In this document: in pieces, positions 11,391-23,009 of the stretch
Layout: the number at the start of each line of letters is the position of its first letter
Position numbering within the stretch: the first letter of the stretch is position 1
Assembly (NCBI GenBank): GCA_022539475.1
Contig: VCMS01000182.1
Span: forward strand, 1 to 64,000
Length of the DNA: 64,000 nt
Direction of reading: 5' to 3'
DNA from: Gracilaria domingensis
Taxonomy: Eukaryota > Rhodophyta > Florideophyceae > Gracilariales > Gracilariaceae
The notes under the pieces: generated by a model
Told to the model about the DNA's origin: nothing
What the model saw: the letters and a program-made list of their open reading frames with translations, nothing else
Databases searched by the model: none
Position numbers and translations under genes: made by a program

Positions 11391-12050
11391 CTAACGCTTC
11401 AATATTTCTTCAATGTTATCCCAATGTTGGAGGTTTTCTACTTCTTCCCGGGATAGATCTTCGTCTTCGTCCGATGGATGCTCTTCCTCAATACTCTGAA
11501 GAGGGCTTGATTCCTGTCGAAACTCCTGCGTGTTGAAATGCACAATACAACTATCTTCTTGCACTCGTTGCATAGTCGCCCAAGGTTTATACGTTCGTGG
11601 AGTAACGCGCAAGGTTTCCATTAAAAGAGCATTCTTGTTCTGAAATTCGTCGAGTTGTTCCACGATGGTAGCCTTTTGTGCATCATATATAAGCTTCGCG
11701 TCGTTTTCGGGTGTTACAAATTCGTATATGGGCACTAATGAAACAGGAGGAGACGGTGGTGTGGCTTGGAAACTGCTTGATTGCGCTAAGATTGACATAG
11801 TCCACGTTATCATTCTCGCAGTGGGCATCCGATGCTTCATAGCCAATTGATTGGTAAAAGGATGTTCGCCGGCAACAAAAACAATATCGCCACAATGCAA
11901 ACGGTGTGTGTTGGACCCTTCTGTGAAGTACGTCTCGAGAGAAAGGCCATATTGTCGATCTCCGTTTCGGGAGTAAGATATCACTAACGCGTCTTTTCGT
12001 GCAATAGCGACAGACGCATACTAAGAATCCCACCCCACCTCACTAAGCAT
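11391..12050 (-). pseudogene. hypothetical ORF, paralogue of the 15.9-17.4 kb locus
   Basis: The frame starts with ATG at 12050, directly preceded in frame by TAA (12051-12053), and has one early TAG (12021-12023). It then stays open for about 210 codons to 11391. Its start region 'KE-stop-ML...ARKDAL' matches the junction at 17059-17054 of the second locus. It continues with 'RNGDRQYGLSLETYF', 'HRLHCGDIVFVAGEHPF' and an acidic helical C-terminus ending 'LSREEVENLQ', comparable to 'LSKEELYNMK' at the end of the other locus. The family is unknown. The orientation and closeness to the Ulp1-type gene upstream suggest both belong to one mobile element or gene cluster, which is an inference. Confidence 0.45.
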
Positions 12051-12208
12051 TTATTCCTTACAAATGCTTTCGTTCCCAAGACAAAAAAGAATCTGTAGGC
12101 CACAAATGGATTCATATCGATAAAGTAGGAAGAAGAGAACCCTGAAATCGAAGGAAGAAGGAGTTGGGCAAAGGGTAGTTGAAACTGTTGCGAAAACTGT
12201 TCTTCGAA

Positions 12209-13877
12209 CTAGAATGGTATGTCTTTCATATCCTTATACAGTAATGTGTTAGGAGAGAAATGACTGCGTCTTGTGATCCACTGACTACGCGATTCGTCAC
12301 CCAAGCTTGTCTCCAACGTTGTCCTTAACACATTTTTCTCCCGATCTTTCTTTCTCAAGCCGTGTCCCCGTTCGCTTTGGAGCTCAGGGTCACTAGCGCT
12401 CGAGTTGCGAACACGAAATCCATCGAGAAATGTTGGGAAATCTGTGCAGAGAATACCTTCGCAGCCTTTCGTAGTGAGGTCATTGAACCACTGATTTCTT
12501 CTGTTCTTCGCGAAGAGAGAAATTTCGGTCATTTTCTGAGTTGTAGATCGGGACAAAGACAGAGATCGACAGCCTACGGATATGTGGGACCGATTCGCGT
12601 TCGTCCGGAACTAGTTCAAAGGCTTGAAAAGATACGCGGTTGAATTTGACACAGAGATTTTCAGCTTTACTAACAGATATCTTTTCGCTATCAGATCACG
12701 AGTTCTGAAATCTGCGTGGTGGGCGCTTCAAACGCTTTGAAGGCGAGCGGAAGTGTATAAGATTTCTCTTGTTCTTAATCTTCTTTGGCTCCCTTTCAGA
12801 AACAGAGCTGGCTTCGAGAGACGAATTTGTAACTTGCGCTTCTTTCGTTTCCTCATTTCGTTTCCTTTCACAACCTGTCCTGCCCGGAGTATCATCTGGT
12901 TCTCGCAACAAGGCGTTTTTTTCCGTTTTCACCTTTGCTTTTCTGGGAGTATAAAAGTGCTCTATTGGAGCAACAGGACGTCCTCTAATGGAGAGCTTTG
13001 CCTTTCTTCGTAACAGAGGGATATTCCGTTGTTCGAATAAGGGCGCGGCTCCACGCTCTAAGTATTCCATTACAAAAGCGACGAATATACCGCATGACCC
13101 ACCATCCGTCTGTTTCGGATATGCCTCCTTCTCGAGAGTAACCCAATCCTTTTCCTTTCCGCTTCGTTTTTGTGCGACAAAGTTCAAGAACTGTTTCAAT
13201 AACTCGGCAGCCTCCGAAGCAGTCTCCGTGTTTCTGGAAAACGAATCGTACATTGTAACCATATCGTCTTGAACATTAACGGCAAGCAGGAACCAATGGC
13301 GCCCTGATACATAAGAACAAAGAATATTCTCTGCTTCCTCAAACGTCCAAGACGTCTTCTGGAACCAACGATGTAGATCATCAAAGACTCCATTTCGTTT
13401 ATGGTTGTCACGTGCATGTCTCAACCCGGAAACAAAGAAGCTGTCCAGCACAACCACCTTTTCACCAACCGAATGCTTACGTCCGCGCTCAACGTTTCGA
13501 TTCCGCAAGCGAAACGCGAACAAGTCCATGAAATCGTTGTCTACTCAACCGTCTGCTTGCCGCAGTTGCCTAATTCTCCCTGCTGAAAGAGTTATCTTCT
13601 CCACAGTATAGTTTTTGGGCTCTTCTTTGAGCAAATCTTCTTCTTCCGCTGAAAGGTTTTCGAGGGGCGAGATCTCAGGGCTCTTTTCGGAACTACTGTT
13701 CTTCAGAATCGGTGTTGTTTCCATTTGTTTTGGGGCATGACACTTTCGGGGTTGGGATTTCTTCGGTCTCCATGGGCAGGATACGGATGGATTTCCAGTT
13801 TCTTCAAGAGCCCTTCTTCTGTCAAAGTGGTCCTCGATGTTGCTTTCGATATGATCAAATATAGTACGCTTCATCAT
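12209..13877 (-). pseudogene. Ulp1/SENP-type cysteine protease gene with nonsense mutations
   Basis: The start is ATG 13877. A ~105-residue disordered leader leads into a C48 (Ulp1, SUMO-protease-like) domain with an apparently intact catalytic set: His in 'SGRHWFLLAVN', Asp in 'VTMYDSFS', Gln in 'YPKQTDGG' and Cys in 'GSCGIFVAFVMEYL'. The first in-frame stop (TGA, 13545-13547, 'QADG-stop-VDNDF') sits where the family has the conserved Trp of its W-x-N-D motif. After a basic linker ('SPSKRLKRPPRRF') a second TGA (12696-12698) is followed in the same frame by 'LCVKFNRVSFQAFELVPDE'. The gene then shifts frame near 12510 to a further ~110 codons ending at 12209. Ulp1 domains are often carried by eukaryotic DNA transposons, but no transposase is attached here. 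The extra C-terminal region is not recognised. Confidence 0.75.
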
Positions 13878-15469
13878 GCATTACTATGATATTCACTCAC
13901 GCCGCGAGAAGCAAGAAGAAGCGACACGTTCGCGTTCGCACGGTGCGCTCCACGAGGAAGGCGCTCAAATCGGTTCTCATCCAACAACAACGGATGGGAC
14001 CAGACGCGGAGCAGTGAAAAGCGAAGTGGCGCGCTATGGGGTGAGCGGGATCAATTTGGAGAGTGCATGCCCGGTGTATGGAACTTTGGTGTGTGCTTGC
14101 TTTTTGCACCTTGGGAGTGGAATCGCCCAGCTGCTGATGCATTCTGCTGATGCATACGGGACTCGCTGTCGAATGTGTTGATGCAGAATATTTGAGATAT
14201 GAATCTCGATGTCGGGTTCTTTGGGACCCTGGTGGTCAGAAGAGTGAGATTTGTGTTCTGTGGCAGTGGAGCCTCAACTGCATTGATAGGGATACTGTAT
14301 ATATATCTCTCTCGAGAGATATATATCGGGGATATACTGTATTTGATTTATTAGAGGCGCATATGCGTCTTTTTTTAGAGCTCCTGTAACTAATCTGGCT
14401 CAGCGGGGAGATACGCGGTTTAGCAGGTTTACGCTATCTCGAGCAGTACTTAAGTAGAGAGCTAGTTGTCGATGAACGACTTTACGAACAATAACTCATC
14501 AATAAACTATCTTCTACAACTATACTATTGTTTGTATCGGTCTCTGACGACCAGCGCGACGCAGCCCCAGCGGAGGCCGTTAGTCTCGTCCGCACATGCA
14601 GCCCTGCCGAGGGCCGCCACTGTGCTCCCCTTCGTTTTCCAGTAGAACAGCGCCGCCGGGCGCCGGGACACTGGGACTCGTTGGTCCGGAACTCTAGCTC
14701 CTGAAGGAGCCAGAGGACCGCCAGTCGACAGACTTCGAAACTCGCCCGGTCCGCGGGTGAGCGCGCGCAACCATCACCGTCCCCGCTTCAGTCCGCTTCA
14801 GCGGGTATTCCTTCAAGACTCGCATCTGCCCCCGCGCCACAACACCGCACTCACCGCACCTCTCTCGCACCCCACTGAAAGGCGCCTACCATCGCGTCTG
14901 CCGCAAGTGCAGCCACTCAAAACCCGAGACTTCGGCGACGCAGACTTCGCCGACGCCAGGCCGATACTTTCATTGCGAGCTGACTTCATTCCTAGTTCAC
15001 GGTATCGACGTCACCAAAATTGGTATTAGCTGCCCGCGCTTGCAAGCTGCTTGTGCTTCTCACTGGTTCTGGCTGCTTCCCTTTTTCCATCTTGCGCGTG
15101 TTGTCAGTCATGCCGTTGTTCCCTCGAAAGGAGTAACGCAGGCCCGTGGTGGATCCGCCGCGTTCCATACATATCCTCTTCGCTATCGAAATCCTGCTGC
15201 GCCTCATGCCAATGCGCCTGCTGCACGTCTTGTTAATACCGGACGTCACGCAGAAAAGGATAATGCAAAGCGTTCTGACGAAGGCCATCTTCGATGGCCA
15301 AAACGCGCCGTTCAAAGGGAGCGTGAACAAAATCGTGAACGTCATCAACACGCCCTCTTCAAAAAGTCGCTCACCACCCACCGTAGACGCTCGGCCAAGT
15401 TTGCTGCGCCCTTTGCGGCACATAATGGTCGCAATCTTGCAAAAAAGTGCCGCCGCTGCTATTCGCGAT
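13878..15469. other. intergenic with imperfect palindrome and possible LTR remnant
   Basis: No convincing gene is present. An imperfect AT-rich inverted repeat centred on CTCGAG spans about 14290-14340. A stretch around 14390-14570 with AATAAA and a downstream TTGTTTGTATCGG could be an old LTR end, but no internal element adjoins it. Confidence 0.4.
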
Positions 15470-15836
15470 GATGCCACATTCGGGAGGGAGTCGTTGTCGC
15501 TTTGGTCACCTTGCTTCAGAAAGAACACCCTACGTTTCATATGGGTCGTAATGCTGCCTATGCTATTGCTGAGCTTGCGGTACTGGAAGCCTGCGAAGAT
15601 GAACTTGTGGCCGTAGGCTTTGTGCCTTTGCTCATCTGGGTTCTCAATCAGGCCAATAATCGCGACCGTTCTACACTTGCAAGCGCTTGTAAGGGATTGC
15701 GTAATTTGCTGAGCGGCAAACAAACTACAGCTGAGCAAGCAGCCAAGTATGGCTGTGTGGAGCATCTACTCGCCATTATCGAAGGTCCAATCTGTCCGTG
15801 CAAGGCTTGCATTTTCAGCGCATTTGAAACACAGTG
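15470..15836 (+). pseudogene. armadillo-repeat protein fragment
   Basis: About 120 codons read as ARM repeats: 'GVVVALVTLLQKEHPTFH', 'NAAYAIAELAVLEACEDEL', 'GFVPLLIWVLNQANN', 'TLASACKGLRNLLSG' and 'KYGCVEHLLAIIEG'. The helical Leu/Ala pattern with Gly-x-Pro-Leu-Leu turns is typical of the fold used in beta-catenin/Vac8/importin-type scaffolds. The fragment begins abruptly after a stop near 15471, with possible continuation in another frame upstream ('MVAILQKSAAAAIRDD'), and ends at TAG after 'SAFETQ'. It is a truncated, probably non-functional piece. The protein partner and role cannot be inferred. Confidence 0.65.
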
Positions 15837-15925
15837 ATAGTTTACGAAGGACTTAAGCACGAACAACATAAAACTTGAAGCACTGAAGCGATTTACGAAC
15901 AACTACAATACTGCTCAGCGCAGTT

Positions 15926-17395
15926 TTAAGACATATTTTGCAGTCGTTTTTCTATTGCAACTTTCATGTTGTAAAGCTCTTCTTTTGAGAGATATTCCAG
16001 GTTAGGATGAACTCTTGATTTTGAGAGGCCTCTCGTACCGAAGTGTTTAGATTCTTTTTCAGCACGAAGCTTTTCCAGCTCACTTTTCAACTCTTCCATC
16101 TCTTTGAGCCACGTTTTCTCCTTCTCCTTGAACTCCTGCTTCATAGAGAGAATAACATCTTCACCTTTTCTGTTTTCGAGCTTAACACTAATAGGAGTTT
16201 TTGGATCGTCACTGGGATTGTTTCTCAATTCAGCACTGGTCTTGCTAAAATCTCTTACTTTCCTTCGTTTCGGCTCTGGTGACTGAGTGTCTGTTTTAGC
16301 AGCAGAACTGCGCTTTTTCGTATGCGATTCTTGCAGGTCTTGGCTAACTTGCTTAGCTCTTTGACGACTTCCCGCAAGCTTCAACATAACTTCATCAAGA
16401 TTTCCAGATTTAGCCGCCTTCACTTATTGCGTGAATAGCGGTGCCAACTTTAAACCGCCATTTTCTCCGACACAATGGTTTGTTAACTGCATTCCTTCCG
16501 CACAAGCAACAACTATTGAACACAACTGTTCCGACGATAGTTATCCAGCATACCCAATATGCGTATCTTTGAAGTCCGGCATGAGTTGATGATTCTCCCA
16601 AAGAACGAGTATATCCAAAACAGATTTATGAGGTCCAAGATATGCCATAGGTTCAGACAGATATGTCTCAATTAGTCGCATGCATCCTAATAGTTGACGG
16701 TTTAAATGTCTTGGAGAAAGAGTTTTTTTGTAGAGAAAATGGTTTCGGTTGTGATCATCTCCTGAATCGTACTTGCCATGCCCAAAGAAAGGGTTTCGAA
16801 GACACTCAAACCCACCATAAACCTTTTTATTCGACGCGTACGGTTTGGGAACGACAGGATCGTCGTATACCAATGTTTGTAGAACAACAGCTTGATTTAA
16901 AGGCGAGTATGACTTGGGAGAAACGTCACGGGTGTTGGTAGCAACAGCAATATATCGTCGGGCTCTGAGTACTAAGCTTCTTGTACCTTCCAGCGGTAGA
17001 GCGTCTTTTCGCGCCGACCGATGCATACACTTGACGGCATCAAAAACGTTTAACATTTATTCCTTCGAAATTTCGTGAGCATAGACAAGATGAGTCAGAC
17101 AGTCCCTAGCTGCAACCACTCGATGATTGCCGGCAACAACATAACAAGGAAAGGTGATTGAAAAACCATTTACGCTGAAGAACGGTTCGGTGATTGTCAC
17201 TCGTTCACTCTTTCGAAACAATTCGTGTAACATCTTGTTGTTTAACGACATTGCATTGAGCAAATTGACGGGTCTGATGATTTTCTTGAATTGAGGAAGA
17301 TGTCTTATGAGTTTAACCGGCATCGCTTGTGGAGCGGTAAGACGTATTTTGCGTTTGACCATATCGGCGACGACAGTAGGGTGTTTAGTTGTCAT
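15926..17395 (-). pseudogene. hypothetical gene read through three in-frame TAA codons
   Basis: A single frame from ATG 17395 to TAA 15926-15928 (~489 codons) is interrupted only by TAA at 17057-17059, 16541-16543 and 16424-16426, with no frameshift. Part 1 contains 'FPCYVVAGNHRVVAARDCL', faintly like the G-x-H-R-x-x-A motif of ParB/sulfiredoxin-fold domains. Part 2 starts with ATG directly after the first TAA ('KE-stop-MLNVFDAVK...ARKDAL') and is the region shared with the 11.4-12.05 kb locus. Part 3 has a nuclear-localisation-like 'SPEPKRRKVRDF' and a coiled coil 'KEMEELKSELEKLRAEKES'. It could be a decayed gene, or three separate small proteins. The family is not recognised. Confidence 0.45.
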
Positions 17396-18040
17396 TGAGA
17401 GTTGAGTTTTGCGACTTTTGTGTGAGAGCAGTACAAGCTTCTGTCTTGAATTGTAGTGCAAAGATTAAGTGATGCTGAAAAGCGAAGCTGGCGTTAAGGC
17501 GGTTATGGTACTATCGTTGGGTTCGATGAGAAAGCTCAAGGATGATGTGTCGAAGCTGATTTGATTTACGAAGCAGGAGGGAACAAAAAGAAATTGAAAA
17601 GTACAAATTATGGTTTGGTTTCTGTTTTACATTGAATGTAATATACATCGCCTTCAACGAGACATTTTATGGCTTAATATGAGCGTCACATGGCTCAAAT
17701 TGATCGTCACGCTGTGACCTTTTTAATCTTAGTGGAATGACACGGTTTTCAGTGGTCCAGCATATGGCAAGATGAATGAGGCCGTAGTGTTTCGTTGGCA
17801 AATAGTATTGTACTTGCGGCTGTTGAGTAGCCAATAATTTCGGTTCTGCGGCTCTTGTAGCAGCCAATCAGATTTTGTCTGCGGCCGCTACAGTTTCTCT
17901 TTTTGCAAATTACAGTTGATGGAGCTATCCAGAACTTACTAAAGTTCTGCCAAATTGAATATTTTTCTATGTCATTCTAACAAATCTCGTAAGACAATTA
18001 CGTACTTGTAAAAATATAAGCTGTCTAAGTTTACGTAGCG

Positions 18041-20830
18041 TCACCGGAAGGTGCGGGAAAATCGTGTTTTGTCAAAAAAATCCTTGTAGACTAAACCATT
18101 TACAATACTCGTATATAGCACACCAAATTTCATTGCTGCATCGTTACAAGTACGCTTACATTAAAAAATCACTCAAAATGGCATATCTTTATTTCTATTT
18201 CAGAACTACAAATCTACACTGTCAGCAGTAGTTGTCACACTTTGATGACGTGTAAAACGTACATTGCTGCTAGGATGTTGCATAAATCTTTTCTGTGAAT
18301 TAGTTGTTAATTTTGCCAAGTTCACACTTTACCAAGTTCATATATGCACAGATATAAAGATCTAGAGCATACTTACAAACGCTGTATCTTCAACGTAGAG
18401 TGTTTTTTCGCCTCCAAAAGCTCTTAACGAAATAAACAACATTAGATTTTCAAGTATGACAAAGTTCGTTAGAAATAGTTCGCGTTTAACAAAGTTACAA
18501 GCTTTGTAACTTTGATGTATGTGCTGAAAAAGGAACATATATGCCTTTTATAAGTAGAAACATTAGTAAAAACAACTTTGTTTCACAGTTCTCTAACGCA
18601 GCAGTCTAAACCAGTCCTAATTCTCTTTCAATCGTGATGTGTCTTGCCAGAACAGACCTTTCTACTACAAAGATATAAGGGCTCATGAATTTGTGAGAAA
18701 GTGTATATTCACATCGATGTGAACATGTCAATATGTTTTGGAGATATTTGCGTCATAACGTCATGTACAGGCTCAATAACCTATTTCTGTACTGGGAGCT
18801 GCGGTAAAATACACTTTTTCGATACTTTTTCATTACGCCATAGAGAATATCCACGTGTGTTTTATTTTAATCACGGGAGCTTGCGGGAATCGCCGTTTGT
18901 TGACATAAACTAACAAGTACTTACAGCCGTCAGCATGTAAGACATTGTAGATTTATTTGGACGAATGTCACATAAAGTTACAATCACGTGATAAGTGTCA
19001 CATTAGATATTGTAGGTTTCCAAAAATGATTGTTATTCGGCAAGAAGATCTTGGAAATGTTCGCGAATATTCGCGAACAATGCGAATATTCGCGAATGTT
19101 CGAAAAAGCAGAAGTTTAAGAACGAACAAAATAGAGCTCCCGAATTTTACTAGAAGCCGTGCAGTGTAACCTACAATTTTTGTTCTATGTAACGGCCAGC
19201 TATAGATCTATTGAGATGTAGTGAAGAGTAAGAAAGTAGTTTACAAGAAACGTAATGTTCGCGTGCCGAACATGGCGAATATTCGCGAACATGAGCGTTT
19301 TTTAAGAATTTGAAGCGGCGAATACTTCTTCCGTAGAAGTCAAAAACCGTATCTGAGTTCCAGGCGTGGACAGTGCTGGTCATGCTTTCAAACTATATGC
19401 TTTATGTCTATGAAGACAAATTACTTTGTCTAATAAGGCTTGTTCTATCTCAAAATGTTCGCGAACAAAAAAATGTTCGTTGGAAGAAAACAGTAATTTG
19501 AACATACGGTCAAGTTCCAGGCTTCTTTAGCAAAAAGTTTGGGTGAATACCAGAGTGTGACAGGAACAACCTGTCAACTTACAAAGGTTCACATTTTTAA
19601 TAAAAATTAAGACCAATCCTTTGGACGAACATTGTTGTACTTTCTGAAACAACTGCAAGATTTTGCTCTTTCAATATCAACTTCGGGTGTTTCCCGCAAG
19701 CTCCGGTAGACGCGTGACAATGATGATTCGCAACTGAAGACAATCACTAAGGAAAACAGTTTCTTTTCAATTTTGAGTAACTGCCACAAAATGATTAAAA
19801 TAAAAGTGTGACGCGCTCGGTAATGCTCTGCAAGCTGCATTGTTGCCGAAAACGAAGGATGCGCTCCTTCGTTGAATATGACGCTGTGGTTGCCAAGTTG
19901 ACCTTTGTCACTAGTAATATGTGTGAAACATATACCGAGTTTTACGAATATTGTGAAGGCCATAACTTTGCTGTGACTCTTTCTTTTTCTCTTAGCAAGT
20001 ATAGCTGTATGGTACGGTTGTAGATCTTTGTGACAGAAATGAGTGAGCACTTTAATCCATCCCAACGCACAGATAGAAGCCTGAGAAAATTCAAATATAA
20101 GCCGAAAAAGGTACATATGTGCTCGCTACATCTTTCTGTTTTAGTTTGTTCTACACATTTGTCAAAATAAAGTCCATTACATGTTTTTTTGATGTGTATG
20201 TGCTACCCATGAAGCTTTCTATTTCTTCAAAACTGTTCACTTTGTACAAGATATCGACCTATGTAGTTTTGAAGAAAAGCACATATGTTGGTTACTTGAA
20301 ATATGTGCAATATGTCGTTGACATATTGGACATGTCGCAACATGTCAGGCTTCTTAACGTAAGCTTAAAATGAATCTACCTCTGAAATTCCTGTAAAGCC
20401 GTGACGCAAGAAACTTTTTCCACGCAGTATACTTAGGGTTTTGTCTTTTGCATCCTCCCAAATTCAAAACCCACCGTCCCTAAAAATTAAAAGGCTTAAA
20501 TAAACATAATGTAAATCTTTGGTGTACATTTAAAACCCTGTTGTTTACATTTTTTTCGTTGTGAAGGTTTTTCGCTAATTTCCCGCAGCTCCCTTTATAG
20601 CTCTCTCTATTGTATTGTCGAATGTCACGCAAATTGTCAAACAATACCTAGGGTTTTTCTCTTGTTATGCACTCCAAAAGGCTTCCTGGTACCGCTCTTA
20701 GCAGATGTTTTCTCCCATTACAGCGTGTATTCTAATTATCTCATATATCGTAATATAAAACTTTCTATGTGCTAAATATCTCTTTTTCCTGAGTATGACG
20801 TATTTCCCGCAGATTCCTGTAGAATTGTGA
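18041..20830. repeat. dispersed TTTCCCGCA-type motif, five copies in both orientations
   Basis: A ~20-28 bp motif recurs: 18041-18060 and 18871-18890 on the minus strand; 19690-19717, 20579-20597 and 20803-20830 on the plus strand. The shared core is TTTCCCGCA followed by an RNTCC-like block and, in most copies, GTGA at the far end. The core fits the E2F binding consensus TTTSSCGC, but similarity extends beyond it, which favours remnants of an old repeat family. Confidence 0.45.
19057..19475. repeat. cluster of nested TTCGCGAA palindromes
   Basis: A perfect 20-bp palindrome GTTCGCGAATATTCGCGAAC lies at 19059-19078. It is followed at 19082-19096 by another GCGAATATTCGC unit, at 19258-19292 by a diverged reverse copy, and at 19457-19466 by GTTCGCGAAC. 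The units are CpG-rich islands in an AT-rich setting. They could be protein-binding sites or remnants of an inverted duplication. Confidence 0.65.
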
Positions 20831-21504
20831 GTAAACTGGAGATAACTCAGTTTATCCTAGATATGTCGATGACCTACCAAAAAATGGTTTCATAATTCAC
20901 ACAATATATGAGGTACGCTACTGTAATCGTAAAAGACTAAGTGTTCGAATAGAAAACTCTGTTGTCTCTCGAAACATAGACCGTCTACAGTGCAAACATT
21001 AGTTTCTAAAATACTGGTTGATTTGAAGTTCTCTACGATTTTGATAAATTAGAATTTTAACGTTAGTTACATAGCTTTCTCTCAAACACGAAGAAACTCA
21101 TAAGTTTTTTAGTTTTTAACGAAATACAGATATAAGCTGAGGTAGGTCTAATGGTACTGGTGCGTTTGAGACTCCTCAAACTGAGAGAGAGGACCTGTCC
21201 GCGGCGTACGAAGGGAAGAAACTTGTCGTCATAGACTGTTCTTCTAGAAGAACCATGCGGAACGCTTTAGCTGCCAAGTTCTGAACGATGCCATTTCATA
21301 AAATCGGTGGTGCATGGGGAAAGTGGTTTCAGTTTCCGCCACGGAATTGCGTGTGCGTCTCTCCATACACAGCGTTCAGCTCAGTATGTTTGCTGTTGGG
21401 CGGCCCCGTTTATTCTCAGAATGCTGTACTATATCGCCGGTTGGAATTTGAAAACCGCATCTGCCGGAAAAAGATAATGTTGAAACATAGATCCTCTGTA
21501 AGCC

Positions 21505-21629
21505 GTTGGCGGCATGATATTGAAGAGTAATATTAGCTTCTCGCCGGGCCGCGCCCAACCCGTTTGCCAACCCGTTTGGGCGTGGCCCGGTAAGAAGCTA
21601 ATATTACTCCTCAATATCATGCCGCCAAC
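21505..21629. repeat. long inverted repeat (about 52-bp arms, 21-base loop)
   Basis: The arms 21505-21556 and 21578-21629 are reverse complements with only a few mismatches (GTTGGCGGCATGATATTG pairs with its copy at the far end). The loop contains AACCCGTTT twice. It is large enough to be a fold-back (MITE-like) element or a hairpin RNA precursor. No target duplication was identified. Confidence 0.75.
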
Positions 21630-22038
21630 GACCCACGCCCAAACAGGTGGCCACCACGTTTTGTTTCTCCTCGGAACATCAACATATGTCAGTTGCATCA
21701 TGTCTGAACCACATTTGCGTGTCTGTGAGCCCTTCGAGCTATGCAGTCATCATGACAATCGCAATGTGAGAGCGAATGAGTAGTGAGGCGTTGGAGAACA
21801 AGACTGTGTGTCTGGTTCTCCTCAGCACTGCTTTAATAGTGAAAGAAGCAGATGCTTAAACGGGTGCTAATCTATGTAAATGGGTGCCACTTAATGTGCA
21901 GTACTACTGACACGCAATACAGCAAATGCTGCGCGTAACTAAGTGAAGTCTTTGCGTTCAACGCTCGTACCGAACCAACGCCGCAACCCGGATGAAGCCG
22001 TTGGTAACCAACGCCAGCTGGCATCCGCCCATTTCACA

Positions 22039-22691
22039 TCACAACGTGACGCAAATGCTCATCATGAGGATCATCATCTGCTTCTGTTTTCTGAATATTC
22101 TTTGATAGTAAAAACCTTTCCCGATCTGCACTGCAGATTGCACTGTAGAGGTCACAAGGTCTGAAAGTTCGTACACAATAAACACAAGGCTTCTTGACAC
22201 CAAGACTTCCAGACGGTATTGCCGACCGCAAATCTTCCAAGCTCTTACTGCGTCACAGCATTGCGAGCAGTGGCCCATATTCTGTAATACACATGTAAAA
22301 CGACACCAACTAGAAGCTCGAAAAGAAAGTACGTCGGAAATTGGCTTACATGGAGTAAAGCAATTTCGCGATATTTCATAATTTCTACCGATCGGGAAAC
22401 GGCCCGTTTTGCTCCGTTTTGTGCTCTTCATTCGCCGAAACCAGTCTACACGCACACTGCCGAAACCCGTTTTGAAAGTTCAATGTATCATTGCATTCGT
22501 TAGCAGAAACGGTTCGTCATCAAGCTTGACTCTGTGCAGAATGAACGAGATATCTTTTGCAAGAATGTCTGCCTAATAGGGAGAGACCGAAATCGACGAT
22601 TCTGCGTCACTTGCATAGCAATTTTCACCGGGCCATTGGCCAACCTGCCTTGAGAAAATACTTCTGTATCCCCACAAATCACGCTTGTTTT
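22039..22691 (-). pseudogene. Cys-rich hypothetical protein relic
   Basis: One minus-strand frame of about 215 codons carries only two internal stops (a TAG and a TGA) and reads like protein: 'DLWGYRSIFSRQVGQWPGEN', 'DISFILHRVKLDDEPFLLTN', 'FKTGFGSVRVDWFRRMKS'. A Cys cluster follows ('SSWCRFTCVLQNMGHCSQCC', 'WKICGRQYRLE') and a charged tail. The lack of frameshifts suggests recent decay by substitution. The cysteine spacing could bind zinc but does not fit SWIM or THAP patterns well. There is no recognised family and no neighbouring element to which it clearly belongs. Confidence 0.4.
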
Positions 22692-23009
22692 AGGGCTGCT
22701 CATACAGTTAAAGACCTACGTGTAGTGTCCGCATTAACCTGTTAAGTTTCCAACACTTACTCCCAAGTTCTTACTCCAAATTATAGACCGTAAAATTACC
22801 GGCTTGGATTCGAGTGAAACATTCGACCAGTCGCTTCTTGTCCAGCATGAATATACAGTGCCGAAATATACGAGTACGATCTTGTGCTCTACTCAGTGCG
22901 ACAACGACGGCTGATAGAGTTCACATGGCCTCATTTTTGACACACAGTCGAGAGAAGCTACCAATTTGTGCTCCACAATTGTGAATTGTACGCATTATAA
23001 AAGATATGA

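Larger units (their letters stand above)
17462..21504. other. AT-rich gene-poor region
   Basis: No coding sequence is supported over about 4 kb. It contains the palindromic TTCGCGAA cluster, dispersed TTTCCCGC-type repeats, and a near-perfect palindrome CAAAGTTACAA-gc-TTTGTAACTTTG at 18490-18514. A GAAAAAGGWACATATRTG-like phrase recurs at 18525 and 20104, suggesting old duplications. Confidence 0.5.

Noticed and set aside
14390-14570. LTR of a copia element
   Set aside because: It has AATAAA and LTR-like composition but no partner copy, primer site or adjacent gag/pol.
14992-15765. 257-codon minus-strand ORF
   Set aside because: It overlaps the armadillo-repeat reading on the plus strand and its composition is not protein-like.
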